64,000 bases of DNA from Ridgeia piscesae (lineage: Eukaryota; Annelida; Polychaeta; Sabellida; Siboglinidae), in the NCBI GenBank assembly GCA_025642075.2, contig JAODUO010000426.1, positions 606,001 through 670,000 on the forward strand. Reading direction: 5' to 3'. Numbering within the stretch: position 1 is the first letter of the stretch; each line of letters opens with the position of its first letter. The notes under the pieces are model-generated. The model saw nothing but the letters and a program-made list of their open reading frames with translations, was not told where the DNA came from and ran no database searches. This document shows, piece by piece, positions 1 to 12,500 of the stretch. The translations under genes were made by a program, and so were the position numbers.

Positions 1-433
1 CTATAAATAATGGTGTTTTTGTCACATGTTCATAACGACAGCATACACAGACCAAATATGCATTAGGTAGAGTGAAAATTTATTTTAAGCAGATAAAAAA
101 TGGTCCGTTTTTAGTTTTGACCCCTTGGGACGTTTTCATGTTCAAAGCGTACGTTATGTCATTGTAGTGATCAATAACTTGTCAAAAGCCTAAGACATCA
201 TAATGTTATGCTAGTTTTGATTCACAAGTAATTTGCTTTTAGCTGGCATAACTGCACCTTGAAATTAGTAGGTAGTCTCAGGGTTGGCACGTTTCCCCCA
301 CCCTGGTAAATTCATGGTGGTGATTTTGAGAGCTATGTTCTCAAAGGTCACATATATCCTATCTCGTAATGCGACATGAGTCTATTTGTGTTTTTAAATG
401 CAACTTGTGTTTAAAATGGAAATTGTGTTTCAG

Positions 434-549
434 TGTGGGTGATGTGACTGGCTCGGCCCGGTGAGGATGGCTGATGGCACTCCACCCACTGCCAGTCTGC
501 CACGGGGACTGCTGGGGAGGAGAGGAGTTCCCACAGGGAAGGCAGCAAG
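434..549 (+). CDS. POLR3D: POLR3D first coding exon with short 5'UTR
   Basis: The acceptor is ttgtgtttcag ending at 433. Thirty-three untranslated bases precede ATG at 467. The coding part reads MADGTPPTASLPRGLLGRR and then GVPTGKAA, ending with two bases of a split Arg codon before a good donor (AAG then GTTTGT) at 550. The RGLLGRR segment followed by exon 2 corresponds to the conserved RPC4 N-terminus. It is too short for simple ORF detection. Confidence 0.85.
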
Positions 550-3500
550 GTTTGTGTTGACCAGGAAAGATGTTGGGCTATAGGCAATATCTCCAAGCTA
601 CTATGAAATTGTATGAAAACTTACAGGTCATTTGAAATAGTTGCAGACAGATGATTTTCTCATAAAATCAATGTTTATTATAACATTTAGTTTCAGAAGT
701 TTTCTCTTCCATCATCTCAATGCAGTTACTTCAGTTATTATTTATATATTAATGTTTATTGGCCTCTTTCTTGGAGTAGTAATTATTTGTTAAATATGTT
801 CTGTACAGTAATGTTCGATCAAAACTATTTGTAGAATTGCATAATATCTGACCACCCTGTGTGATTACATGAATTTGGCAGGATGCACTTGTGTACACAC
901 ACACCCTAAACATATAATCAAATTTATTTAATTTATGCAAATGTTGTATCTGACATCCACCTTCAGTATCTAAGGTAGTTGAATGAGGCATGCCAATACG
1001 AGGCACCATTAAAATTTGTTCGTTTAAGCAGAAACCATAATTTTTAAGCAAACTGCATTTTCAAAATGTATACTCAAATTGCCACAAGACACAGAGAAGA
1101 ATTTTGCTGAATTGGTTATTTCACTGATTTCTTAGAATTGACCAGTCACTGTGATCCTCAGGTTGCCGTCCATGAGAGCTCCTCGAGACTTGACTCTCGG
1201 CGGCATTCGCAAGAAGACATTTGCACCAAGTATTCCAATCAGAAGAGAGAAGAGCACAGAAGAGTACGTATGGACTGATCTATCTGAACTGTTATATATT
1301 TGTTGCATTTTTAACTTGTTCACATTTGTTTTGGCTTAAGGCAGGATACGGCAGCTCAAATGACGTTTTTCAAAAAAAAATTCAAAAACGTGTTTTTGCC
1401 GTTTTCTAATACTTTTGTATGTCTTCTATCAATAAAGTTCACTTTTATAACAATTACATACCTCTAAATGACCTTTTTGCGATAATAAAATGATTCCCTA
1501 TGAATTATTAAATCTGTTTTATTTTTGAAGACGCAGGATGTGTTGGAAAATACGCGATGTTTAGACCTTAGTAACGCCACCGTACATTCACCGTTCGCCA
1601 TGTTGTTTGGTACGAATAGAACCGCCAATATGTCCTCTAACTGCTTGCGTAGACGGCATCCCCGCCCTTTGACCTGTATTTGCGGGAAATCCTAATAAAC
1701 GCAAGCTCAATTCGACCGACTATCTCCTTATTTGGCGTTCGCCGTTATGACACGTCAGCATCGGCGAGTTCCGCTATGTGCGTGACCTGCGGTGACCTGG
1801 ATAATTCCATATAAGGCGTGGCGTGTATCCCACAATTCACCATGTTGCCATTTCCGAATATAAACAAGATGGCGTCTAACTAGAGTTTCGACGACATTTG
1901 TGTGGATCCTGTCGCTGCCAAATGTTATAAATTTGCCGCAAGGCGTGAATTTAGTCAGAGAAAGAAATGGAAAGCCGCACAAGTGCGGGACCCACGTGCG
2001 AAACGGGACTTTTCGGCGGCGAAACGGCGTGTTTTGATGGAAATGCAGCCGTACGTAATCACCGTAGACGACAGCTTGGCGTCGACGGCCACGATGCCGA
2101 CGGCGGCTGCGGTGCCCGAGGGCGGCGGGGAAGACGGATATCGAACGGTGTTAGAGATTATTGCCCGTAGCATGCAGCCGTGCATAGGAATATACGTTGC
2201 AGGCGACAGCTTAGCGGCGACGGCCGGGGGTCGTTGGTGGCGTTTGCAGCATGGCCAAACTCTCTGACAACTTGGGTGTTGTGTTTACTTATTGGAATGG
2301 ATCAGAGTATTTGCAGAATTGTTAGTTGCAGTTGTTGATAAATTTGGCTGGTGTGTTATCAGTCAGTATCTTTGGGTTTTATCTTTTGGAGTAAACAAGT
2401 TAGAAAATTCGGGTACATGGCTATGGTTTATGTGAGTTATTACGTAGCTGTTAGACTTCAGCTTCTATGAATTTTTCAATATAATTAAGTTAGTAATAAA
2501 TACAATTATTTATTACTAAATGGTACCTCATAATCATATGCTAATTATATTGTTTACAATGTGTGTGTGGTTTTTTACATACACACACACATACAAACAC
2601 ATGCATGCATAGTACATTTACATTCCATTAGACAAATTCATTTTATTGATATATATTTCACTTCGGCTTCATCTCCTCCATGGTGCTTGATCCTTCTTCA
2701 GACGGTGGATTGTCCCCTTTGCCAAAGTGCTGCATTTGAGTTGTTGCAGGGATGATTGCAGAGGTTTTGCTTTGTTACTACAGTTCATGTCCTAAAATGA
2801 TTATGCAGAAATTGGTGACACAAACTCATCACCAACACTTGAAACTGCCATGACTTCTCGCAATCAAGGACACGCTACAGCTGTTCTTCAGTCGAAACTT
2901 GCTCCTGTCAGCTCAGTGTCTGGTCCTAACATCCATGTCATTGCCCTCATCATGCTGTTGTTAATGCTATTGACTGTGTTCCTGTTTGGTAATGTTTTAA
3001 CTGTTACTGAGACTATAACAAACATAGTTAATACATTTTGAGGTCCTGGTGAACAAAGTCAGAGTTGCTGAAATACCATACATAATACGACGTGACTAGG
3101 CACAAACTGCATATGACTTGAGAGCAAGTGAATAATTTTTAAACAATTTTCTACTTGCTCTATCCATCCTCAGTGAAGATACCAGATGTATAACAGAATA
3201 TTTTAAACTTTGCAATATTAATTAATTAATAATTGCAGTAATGACTGGGTACGGTGCACAAAATTTGCAATATTTAACCATTATGGTGGCCATTTTGTTT
3301 GGTTACCATGGCAACGGTGGGTCCGAGTGAAAAAAGTTCCACACATTTTTTATTCCCAATGACATACCCGTTCTAACTGGATAGATAAGTTTGCCCAAAT
3401 TATTAAATAAAAAAATACCCTATTTAGCTGCCTCACCTTGCCTTTTGGCGTTTGCAGTAATAATGCAAATTACCATTACATTTCTAAAATTTTGTAAATT

Positions 3501-6500
3501 GTGTGGGAGTAATTCATTTCTAATATTGCTTGTTATGCATGCATAAGTGTTGGATGATAAACAAACACTTTTATATATTGTTTTGCATGTTTACAGTCAT
3601 TATTATTCACATTATTATAGTGTAATCTTTGACGGCCGTTTACAGAAAATCTTATTTTTGTCCACATAAATCGACAACACTCTGGAAGTAAACAAGATAC
3701 ACTAACCCAGTTTGGATTGCTGTGTTCTCCTTTATATTCTCTACAATTTGTATAAAAAACATTTTGGTTTTTTGTTTTATCTTTGTAGCAATCAATAAAA
3801 AAGTATTGAAAAATGTCGCATTTTGAAAGGGAAAAAAATAAAATTAAAATATAAATATTAAAAAAAGTTGAAATGTTTTTTATACAGATTGTAGAGTATA
3901 TCAAGAAGAACACAGCAATCCAAACCACATGGCCATGTAAGCTTTACTTCCAAAGTGTTGTTCTTTTCTAGATACGCTATAAATTCTATCATTTGGCGGC
4001 CATTTTCTTTATTGCCATGGAAACGGGGGGTCTGGCAGAAAAAATCCCCATACATTTTTTATTAAGAAAAAGCTTCCTTACAACCTGGACAGAAAAAAAT
4101 ATATGAATTGTGCATTTCAAAAAAATATCCTATCTAGCTCCCATATCTCGCCTTAAAAAGTAAGAATTAGAAATACCACATTGTAAGCTATGTAAGTAAC
4201 TCACCTTTTTCAAATGTGCGTATTTTTGTCATTCTTTCATGATGCTATAAGTCAGTATAACTTCCTGTGTTTCAGAGCACATCTACCAGGATAGCTTTTG
4301 ACTAATGTTTATTTATAGTACATTGGAAAATCACAAAACATTCTGATGCTCATTTCTACCCAAAAACTAACCTTGTAACTTGTGCTGCATGGAAAGCTAT
4401 GTTCGTGATGCGAGCAATGGCAACGGTGAAGTTTACGATACCACATGAACACCTAGCTTATTAAGGCAGGACATGGCAGCTCAAATGAAGTTTTTCGAAA
4501 AAAATATCAAAAACGTGTTTTAGTCTTTTTCTAATACTTTTGTATGTCTTCTATCAATAAAGTTCACTTTTATAACAATTACATACCTCTAAATGACCTT
4601 TTTGCGATAATAAAATGAGCCCCTATCAATTATTAAATCCGTTTTATTGTTGAAGACGCAGGATGTGTTGGAAAATACGCGATGTTGAGACCTTAGTAAC
4701 GCCACTGTACATTCACCGTTCGCCATGTTGTTTGGTACGAATAGAACTGCCAATCTGTCCTCTAACTGCTTGCGTAGACGCCATCCCCGCCCTTTGACCT
4801 GTATTTACATGAAATCCTAATAAACGCAAGCTCAATTCGACCGACTATCTCCTTATTTGGCGTTCGCCGTTATGACATGTCGGCATCGGCGAGTTACGCT
4901 ATGTGCGTGACCTGCGGTGACCTGGGTAATTCCATAAGGCGTGGCGCGTATCCCACAATTCACCATGTTGCCATTTATGAATATAAACAAGATGGCGTCT
5001 AACTAAAGTTTCGACGACATTTGTGTGGATCCTGTCGCTGCCAAACGTTATAAATTTACCGCGTGAATTTAGTCAGAGAAAGAAATGAAAAGTCGCACAA
5101 GTGTGGGACCTGTGTGCGAAACGGGACTTTTCGGCGGCAAAACGGGGTGTTTCGATGGAAATGCAGCCGTACGTAATCACCGTAGACAACATCTTTGCGA
5201 CGATGCCAATGGCGGCTGCGGTGCCCGAGGGTGGCGGGGAAGACGGATATCGAACGGTGTTAGAGATTATTGCCCGTAGCACGCAGCCGTGCATAGGAAT
5301 ATACGTTGCAGGCGACAGCTTAGCGCCGACGGTCGCTGATGGCGTTTGCAGCATGGCCAAACTCTGTGACAACTTGGGTGTTGTTTTTACTTATTGGAAT
5401 GGATCAGAGTATTTGCAGAATTGTCAGTTGCAGTTGTTGATAAATTTGGCTGGTGTGTTTTCAGTCAGTGTATATATCTTTGGGTTTTATCTTTTGGAGT
5501 AAACAAATTAGAAAATTCAGCTACATGACTATGTTTTATGTGAGTTATTACTTAGCTGTTAGACTTCATCCTCACAGTTATGGTCTATGAGTTTTTTTAA
5601 TATAATTAAGTTAGTAACAAATACAATTATTTATTACTAAATGGTATCTCATAATCATATGCTAATTATATTGTTTACAATGTGTGTGTGGTTTTTTACA
5701 TACACACAACATACAAACGCATGCATAGTACATTTACATTCCATTCGAATTTTTTTTATTGATACATGATATATTTCACTTCGGCTTCATCTCCTCCATG
5801 ATGCTTGATCCTTCTTCAGACAGTGGATTGTTCCCATTGCCAAAGTGCTGCATTTTAGTTCTTGCAGGGATGATTGCAGAGGTATTGCTTTGTTACTACA
5901 GTTCATGTCCTAAAATTATTATGCAGAAATTAGTGACACAAACTCATCACCAACACTTGAAACTGCCATGACTTCTCGCAATCAAGGACACACTGCATCT
6001 GTTCTTCAGTCGAAACTTGCTCCTGTCAGCTCAGTGTCTGGTCCTAACAGCCATGTCATTGCCCTCATCATGCAGTTGTTACTGCTATTGACTGTGTTCC
6101 TGTTTGGTAATGTTTTAACTGTTCCTGAGACTATAACAAACATAATTAATACATTTTTAGGTCTTGGTGAACAAAGTCAGAGTTGCTGAAATACCATACA
6201 TAATACGACGTGACTAGGCACAAACTGCATATGACTTAAGAGCAAGTTAATAATTTTGAAACAACTTTCTACTTGCTCTATCCATCCTCAGTGATGATAC
6301 CAGATGTATAACAGAACATTTAAAACTTTACAATATTAATAGTAACAACATATTTTCTTTAAAACATTGCCAAATTGTTATTCAAGCTTTGACGGCCATT
6401 TGCAGAAAATGCATTTTTCAGAACTCAGACTCCATGCATCTCTGGAAGTGTACTAGCTATGCTAATGATGTTTATATTATTGCATTCTGCATTACTTTCT

Positions 6501-9500
6501 TCATGCAACTACAACGAGATATTTGTAAAAACAATCACTTTGAAAAATAAATATATTAATAAATCAAAATAAAATTATGTAATATACAAAATATCTCGTT
6601 GTAGTTGTGTAGTACAAAGTAGTCTAAATAGGACAGTGAAAGAATTATCATTGTATGTTCTAGAGTAATGACTGGGTACGGTGCACAATATTTGCAATAT
6701 TTAACCATTATGGTGGCCATTTTGTTTGGTTACCATGGCAACAGGTGGGTCCGAGTGAAAAAGTTCCATAAATTTTTTATTCCCAATGACATACCCGTTC
6801 TAACTGGATAGATAAGTTTGTCCAAATTATTAAATAAAAAAAAACCCTATTTAGCTGCCTCACCTTGCCTTAAATCTCACCTTTCCACAGGAATTGCTAC
6901 ATAGATGGACATAAATCAAATTTAAACTAAAAATGTATTTTTTTGTATTTTTTAATGTTGTCAACTGTTATATACAATTTTTAACTTTGTGTACACAACT
7001 ACACATAGAAAACAGGTTTGAGCTAATGGTTTGCTTATACACTAACACACGGTCAAGTTAAGTTAAACAGTGTCTTAGCAGATTTATCTATGCAGTTTGT
7101 GCATTCACACAAGGCAAATCTGTTTCAGAAATCAGCTGAATACAGATGTTAGTTTTTCAGTTGATTTTATACTTTTCAAAGCAAACATTTGTTATGTAAA
7201 GTGACTCTGTCATTAGATTCATTTTCATTCCAGTTTGCAGTCAGGGGGAGCGGGGGACCAGAATGCCAGCCCAAGTGGCAGGGGAAGGGCGGCCAGCAAC
7301 CGTGGAAATGGGAAAACAGACTCGGGTCGTGGCAGAGGTCGTGGTAGAGGTCGCGGGCGAGGAGAACTCATCCAATCACATTCCATCTTTGAACAGGGTC
7401 CGATGGGTCCACTGAACCCTGCAAAACGTAGTGGTGGGTCGACTCTCTGCCTTCCACCATGTGTTGGACATTGTTATTGACTAGTTTGATGTCATATTAT
7501 ACTGTTGAAAAAAAGATGCTACAACTTTTCGTACATCTCCAAAGTGATATAGTTCTTGTGTAAACGTAATGTTTATTTATTTTAACTTTAAGGAAAATTC
7601 TTCAGATGAATATAAAGGTATGTAAACTTATATACCTGGAGACAAGAACATAGAACTTCTTTGGATATCTACCCACTAGGCTCCATATATTTTGGCTCAG
7701 GGAAACAGATGCTTGCTACACATTAGCTAAGCATGTTGAACTCTGTATCCACTTTTAGGAATATAGAACTCAACGAATTGTAAAATAACTTTAATGTGTT
7801 TAAAGGCTAAGTGTAAATAAGTTCAGGGGATTTCTGTTATGATTTCAAATAGTGAAATTTCAATGCAGACGTGTATATATACATGCTTGATCACTTGTAC
7901 CTAAAAATGTACATGTATTGTTATAAAAACAAGTTTTTATAATGGATGTTCTCAATATTGGTTGCTGCACATTCTGATTTTAATCATTTAAATTAACATG
8001 TGCTGATGGTGTGTTATATTGTACAGAATTTTGATCTTGTTTTAGGGCATGGATTGAGCGATGGCGGCGGTGGCGGTGGGGGCGGAGGAGGTCAAAGTTC
8101 AGCACGACCCAAGGTCAAATGGGAGGTCAAGAATGAGGAAGAGAATAAAAGAATGATGGACGATCTGCTTCGAGATGATGTAAAAGTTATTCTGTTGTCG
8201 GTTGCATTTGTCATATTTTATGGTCAAGTTCACGCTGACTGGAATTAATTAATCACTGAAAAATAGACAAGTACAGAATATTAAGTATTAAAAAAGCACA
8301 TTTCTTGTATTTAACAAATGACATTCATTTCATTTCCAATTGGCATACACGAACATGTTCTTGGAGTAACAATGTTGTTAAAATTCTGTTTTTATTGTTT
8401 GTTTATTTTTCAGTTGATTTCATATTTCTCCAAGCCCACGTTTGATGTGTAAAGTGATGTTTGTAGTTTGTGGACCATGCAGACCTAGGAGAGGACCGTG
8501 ACCCGAGTATGGTCCCCATCAAGTTACCCCTGGGTCCATCCATCAAATCAGAGGTGAAGCTGGAAATGAAGCCTAATCTGAAGGTTGTGGTAAAAGGTAG
8601 TTGGAATTTTTATGGTGAAAGGAACTGAAACGGAAGCTAAACAGAAATTTTATTTTGATTATTTTTATAAAGAAAACATTGTTTACAAAGGACCAAGATG
8701 GCTTTGCTGCTACACAGTAAAACAATTTAGCGTTTCATTACTTTTAGAAAGATCTGTTCGTGATAGTATTTAGTGTGTACCTTGAACATGGCTGTTTACG
8801 TAGCAAGAGTTCATTTAGCAATTTGTTACCATCGTATCAAACAGCATGTTAGAAAAGAGTCCAGTTGTAGTCTGTTTTGTGGTTAGACGAGGGACGCTAT
8901 CATAAGTCCAACAAGTCATGTGATACGTCACGTGATAGTGTCATGTGATTATTTGCAGCGGTCAAGGAGGAGCCGATGGAAACAGATGAGGTGGACAGTC
9001 CAACAGCCGAAGTGACCAATGGTGCAGCCACAATAGGTATTCCACACAGAGACTTGAGTGTCCAGCCACCCGCCTCAGCGGCGGAATTCTTCAGGAAGGC
9101 AGAGGAGAAAGGTGAATTAAAAGTTGCTGTGGTTAGAATGTACATTCACATTCACAGTGGTCCACTGCTGTCGTTATTCACCCGCAAGTGTAGCAACTAA
9201 TATTGCTCGTAAAATCATTCCCACAAAATAATTACTGTTGTGTTTTATTAAGTGTCAGTTTGTAGACCTGAGTCCCCTCCCCTAGTGGAAGAATTAACTA
9301 AATTGTCCTGTCTCTGAGGAGATGCACTGTACAAATGTACAGCAAAATCAAGAATAAGTAGGAAAATCACTTTTTGAGTTAAAGGTACCATGTAAAGGTA
9401 AATTTATGGGCTTTCCAACGGTACCAAACACAAATGTCTAGCTGTATTGGTCGCCAAGTTATTGTTTTATAAAGAGAAGGTGTACCAAGTCATTTTCTGA

Positions 9501-12500
9501 AAACCGATTCTGAGAAAAACAGCTTTAAAGTTTAATGAAGTATTTTAATACATTTGCAACATAAAGACAGCTTACAGGAGTGAAATTTGGCACAGTTGTA
9601 GACCACCTCAATATGCACAGTGTGGTGAAATTTCACCTTTGCATCTCTTATAGTTCTAGAGATACCCTTTAGAACATTCTGCACCAAATCGGAAATCGAC
9701 AGTAAATGTTCACAGAACCTAGCCATGTGTTCTGTCTGTTTCTGACACAGCACGACACAATCACCGCTTCTTTTGTCATTTTTTGATGTGCCAATGGCAG
9801 CAGCCACTTCAAGTGATGGGCAGACTGTTGCAGCAGTGGACTGGTGCGGCTTCGGATGTGTCGGCTTTGCTCTGGACAGTTGATGTCCGCAGAATTCATT
9901 GATCTTGTCAAACAAACACTATTGGTGGATGTTGAGGCCTGGGGGTGGTGGTTCTGTAGGTAGAGCAGCAGGTGGGTAGACTCCTCGCCTGTGCTGCAAA
10001 TCGAACCGCTGTTTGTCATCGGATGGCTGCTTCCTGGCGAACATGACACTGGGTTCTTCAGACGTAAACCTGATACAAAACAAACATAATAGTCTTAACT
10101 TCCCATATACAAAACATTTAATACTGCAAAAAAATTATGTAATGACTGTCCATTATTTCAAACTGGAGATATGGACAGTTGATCATTAAATCAGATGACA
10201 TACATAGTGAGCCCAGCAGCTAGGTAAATAAGCAGGGTAACAGCATAATTGACGAATACCTTGGATCATTTAGAGTCAGCTCTGAATATTATGAACCTTC
10301 GATCCCATTCGTTAACTGCTCTAAATCAGTAAATCAAAATGTCTTCTTTCTTACCTGTTGCCAAAAATTACTCTCCTCCCCTAATAATAAAAAATATTCT
10401 ACCTAATAAATGTGGTCTACGTACGATAATAACAAGCAGGTATAATTAAGTTAAAAACATAATTCTAATTGAATTACAGTACTAGTTATCCCTAGTATAT
10501 TACCGTACTAGTACATTACCAGTCACATTGATACTCTCACACTAACAGAAAAACCACGGGTTTATGTGAGTTGTGGGATGTCATTGTTAGAGAGCTCAAT
10601 GTGACAATGAGTGAGGCTGAGCCTGCCATCACAGCAAAATAGTCAATAGAGCTAGTATAACTTACCCTCAGTCTGACTGTTATCTCCTTTGCATTCGTTC
10701 GGGGTGTCAACAATTTCCCAATCCATGAATTGTTGACAGCAGGGTCCATCATCAAAACACCTGCAACCGCAGATGAATCCACGAATGTGTTCAAGTTCTT
10801 GGTCTAAATCTACGAGTACATTTTCAGCAGCGTTGGCGTTGCGATCCATCATCCATGATCGAAGCTGTCAATGTCGGCTGTCACTTGGTATTAGTCTTCC
10901 TTGCCACTTTTGCACTCAGGGCCAAAACGACACTCCCTGCTTCACTGTTGTTGTCTGACATGTACGAATCCAGTAAACTCTCCATCCGATACGCGTCCAA
11001 TAGTTGTGTCAAAGATTCGTTGTCAAACACTCCACGCAGATTTTACCATCGCGGCCATCACTGAGGGCTAGGTCGATCGATGTCTATATAACGCTGCTGT
11101 GCAACATCCATGCTATTGTTGAGCCTCTCACTGCACATGTTAAAACCTATGTAACTAACAACAAAAACTATGGCATTGACAACTTAATAATAAATTAGAA
11201 TTCATAGATTTTATACAAAAACGATGTCCGGTGCACCCGATGTCGAACGAAAACAAACATGGATTCGCGTGGGTTTAAAGGTCAGCCACCAATCAGCGCG
11301 GCGCATGATATCACGTGATTTCGCCAATGTGCTCTTGTTTATGTTTTAGCTTAATTTTCAAGCATTTTAATTAGCTTTATACTGACATGTGACAAATTTC
11401 ACGCGTGGGAATACATCCCATAATATTTCAGCTTCAAAACGATACCAATATGGCAGGGACTGGGCCACTTCAGTCAACTCCCCACCAGCTCCAACCTCCT
11501 CCCTCAGTACCTCTATTTTTCACTATCAATTCTCTTCACCCCTGCAATTAATCTTACAAGGTTGTTTTCACCATCTTACATGTGCTCAATTCTGTTGCGT
11601 TACTGTCAACTGTGAAGTTTTCTCTTCCAGACTATGAGTTTCTCTTCATGCAACTGCCGGACGTATTGCCAGGAGACCCGCGACGTGACGATGAAGACGA
11701 TGCAAAGACACGCAGGGGGGCAGGGGGCACTCAGGTGAAGCAGGAACCCCCTAATCCACAGGTTGGTGTCTTCTCTCTGTCATGATGTTGTTGTCATAGT
11801 CACACAACATGTACATACATTATAGAGTGGATGGATCACTGGAGTTTTGATCAAGTGTTTCTGGGTTTGATTCATTAATGTTATGCTACAATAAATATAT
11901 TTACTATTGCATCAAAAATATGAATATGTTAATCACGCGTGAGCCACAGTGAATTGCAATTTAGCATGGTAAATGTGCATTCGAAATCTGTATTTGGGGA
12001 CTGATGAAGTCAAGCTAGTGGTGTGCATAATTATTACAGGTTTTAACATATTCCACTAACTTTGGCAACATGACAATTCATTCGTATGTTTCGGCTGCTG
12101 GGAGCAAGGTTATTATTTTAGATCCGTAGTAGTCTATTATCATTCAGTTCGAATCATCAAATGTGGTTTTAATTTATTTCTAAACTGTATACCATTTGTG
12201 AATTTTTCTACATTCAGCATTCACTAGTACTAGTTTAAAATAACCGACATTGACTGGCAATCTTAATAACTTTTATAACCCGTGCATAGACCATCATATT
12301 GGCTTCGGTTGCTTCAGTGGCATTTATATCAATGGTAGTGCCCCTGACAGTGTATTCTTTAACACGCGGTTCTGTTGTGTGGATCCCGACGACCGCATTA
12401 TCATAAGACGTGGCTTTAGCTTTAATGTCATGTTGTGTACTGCAACTGTACGGGAATTCATCACAGTGTTGTTTATATTATGACATGACTATGTAAATCA

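Larger units (their letters stand above)
1340..3442 (+). mobile_element. TTAA-flanked TIR element, copy A (POLR3D intron 2)
   Basis: The left end is TTAA (1336-1339) followed by GGCAGGATACGGCAGCTCAA. The right end, reverse-complemented, begins GGCAAGGTGAGGCAGCTAAA, so the ends form imperfect terminal inverted repeats of about 24 bp. The right flank is TTTT rather than TTAA, so that site is mutated. TTAA target duplication is characteristic of piggyBac-type transposons, but no transposase-like ORF is visible, so this looks non-autonomous. Inside are a CpG-rich, promoter-like stretch with repeated CCATGTTG and GGCGTTCGCC motifs (about 1590-1900), a 121-codon ORF at 1902-2267 and a 63-codon hydrophobic ORF at 2850-3041. 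Copy B at 4465-6869 matches it along nearly its whole length. Confidence 0.75.
4465..6869 (+). mobile_element. TTAA-flanked TIR element, copy B (POLR3D intron 2)
   Basis: It has intact TTAA on both sides (4461-4464 and 6870-6873) and the same inverted termini as copy A. It is colinear with copy A through the CpG-rich segment, the ORF region and the hydrophobic ORF. Near 6330-6664 it carries about 330 bp absent at the matching place in copy A, and this contains a match to 3628-3690 (motif ctttgacggcc). It holds a 133-codon ORF at 5101-5502 and a 73-codon ORF at 5968-6189. No transposase was recognised. The family name is uncertain; piggyBac-like is inferred only from the TTAA duplication. Confidence 0.78.

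Noticed and set aside
1955..2185. - strand ORF opposite the element A frame
   Set aside because: It is the complement of the + frame and is interrupted by different indels in copy B; codon pattern gives no reason to prefer it.
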